Position numbers and translations under genes: made by a program
Shown here: positions 63,948 to 64,000 of the stretch, piece after piece
How positions within the stretch are numbered: the first letter of the stretch is position 1
Layout of the letters: each line of letters opens with the position of its first letter
The notes under the pieces: model-generated
Databases searched by the model: none
The model's input: only the letters and a program-made list of their open reading frames with translations
What the model was told of the DNA's origin: nothing
NCBI GenBank assembly: GCA_039105265.1
Contig: JAPFFF010000006.1
Span: 5,704,001-5,768,000, forward strand
DNA: 64,000 bases
Origin: Tritrichomonas musculus
Taxonomy: Eukaryota > Parabasalia > Tritrichomonadida > Tritrichomonadidae
Reading direction: 5' to 3'

Positions 63948-64000
63948 TTTAAAAAAAAATAAAATTTATTTAAACATTTTTGAAACTATTTAAAACAATA

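Larger units (their letters stand above)
49441..64000. mobile_element. Polinton/Maverick-like element, left part (leaves the window at right)
   Basis: Base composition changes near 49,441 to a locally GC-richer stretch. From 49,659 to the window end six genes lie within a few dozen bases of each other. The packaging-type ATPase at 62,792-63,655 is a hallmark of Polintons and related viruses. The other proteins are orphans of the kind carried by trichomonad Mavericks. Polymerase, integrase, protease and capsid genes would lie beyond the right edge. All visible frames are open, so this part looks whole and recent. The exact left terminus and target duplication cannot be fixed from one end. Confidence 0.75.

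Overview
The window is very AT-rich, gene-sparse protist DNA. It fits a parabasalid (trichomonad), most likely close to Tritrichomonas. The pointers are a protein kinase fused to Sel1 repeats, tyrosine-kinase-like (TKL) kinase fragments, type I surface proteins ending in a membrane span plus a short Lys-rich tail, Polinton/Maverick-type elements, Tc1/mariner-like elements, and protein genes without visible introns. The species assignment is inference, because no rRNA or single-copy marker gene is present.

Layout. Positions 1 to about 7,200 hold the end of a Polinton/Maverick-like element: a large fibre-like protein reading in from outside the window, then three small genes on the other strand. 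About 7.2-49.4 kb is a host island. The last 14.5 kb belongs to a second Polinton-like element with a 3,811-residue protein, a virus-type packaging ATPase and small genes. In both elements every frame I can see is open, so they look whole where visible and therefore young.

The host island is shaped by duplication and transposition. A two-gene block (TKL kinase relic plus Cys-rich membrane protein) occurs at 9.5-14.2 kb and again at 29.2-33.5 kb in the same orientation. Each copy acts as the empty-site control for insertions in the other. Copy A gained a 228-bp TTAA-flanked MITE and an insert of about 0.8 kb that contains a foldback with a GC-rich loop, and its kinase lost its centre. Between the copies lie an apparently intact Sel1-repeat kinase gene, a 3-kb satellite of A and T only, two 1.72-kb Tc1/mariner-like elements with long inverted repeats, and a Qb-SNARE gene. 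One of the two elements sits inside a former coding frame.

Further right come a VPS13-type lipid-transfer protein split by one frameshift, relics of a TKL kinase and of a CEP164-like WW-domain protein, a large palindrome with unequal tandem repeats in its arms, and an 866-residue surface protein.

The most notable observation is that the two Tc1/mariner-like families align without gaps over their terminal 44 bp. Each tip carries two copies of its own 7-bp motif at the same positions. The motif differs between the families, and both copies differ in the same way, as expected for transposase-binding sites that changed together. No tRNA, rRNA, CRISPR array or bacterial-style operon signal was seen.
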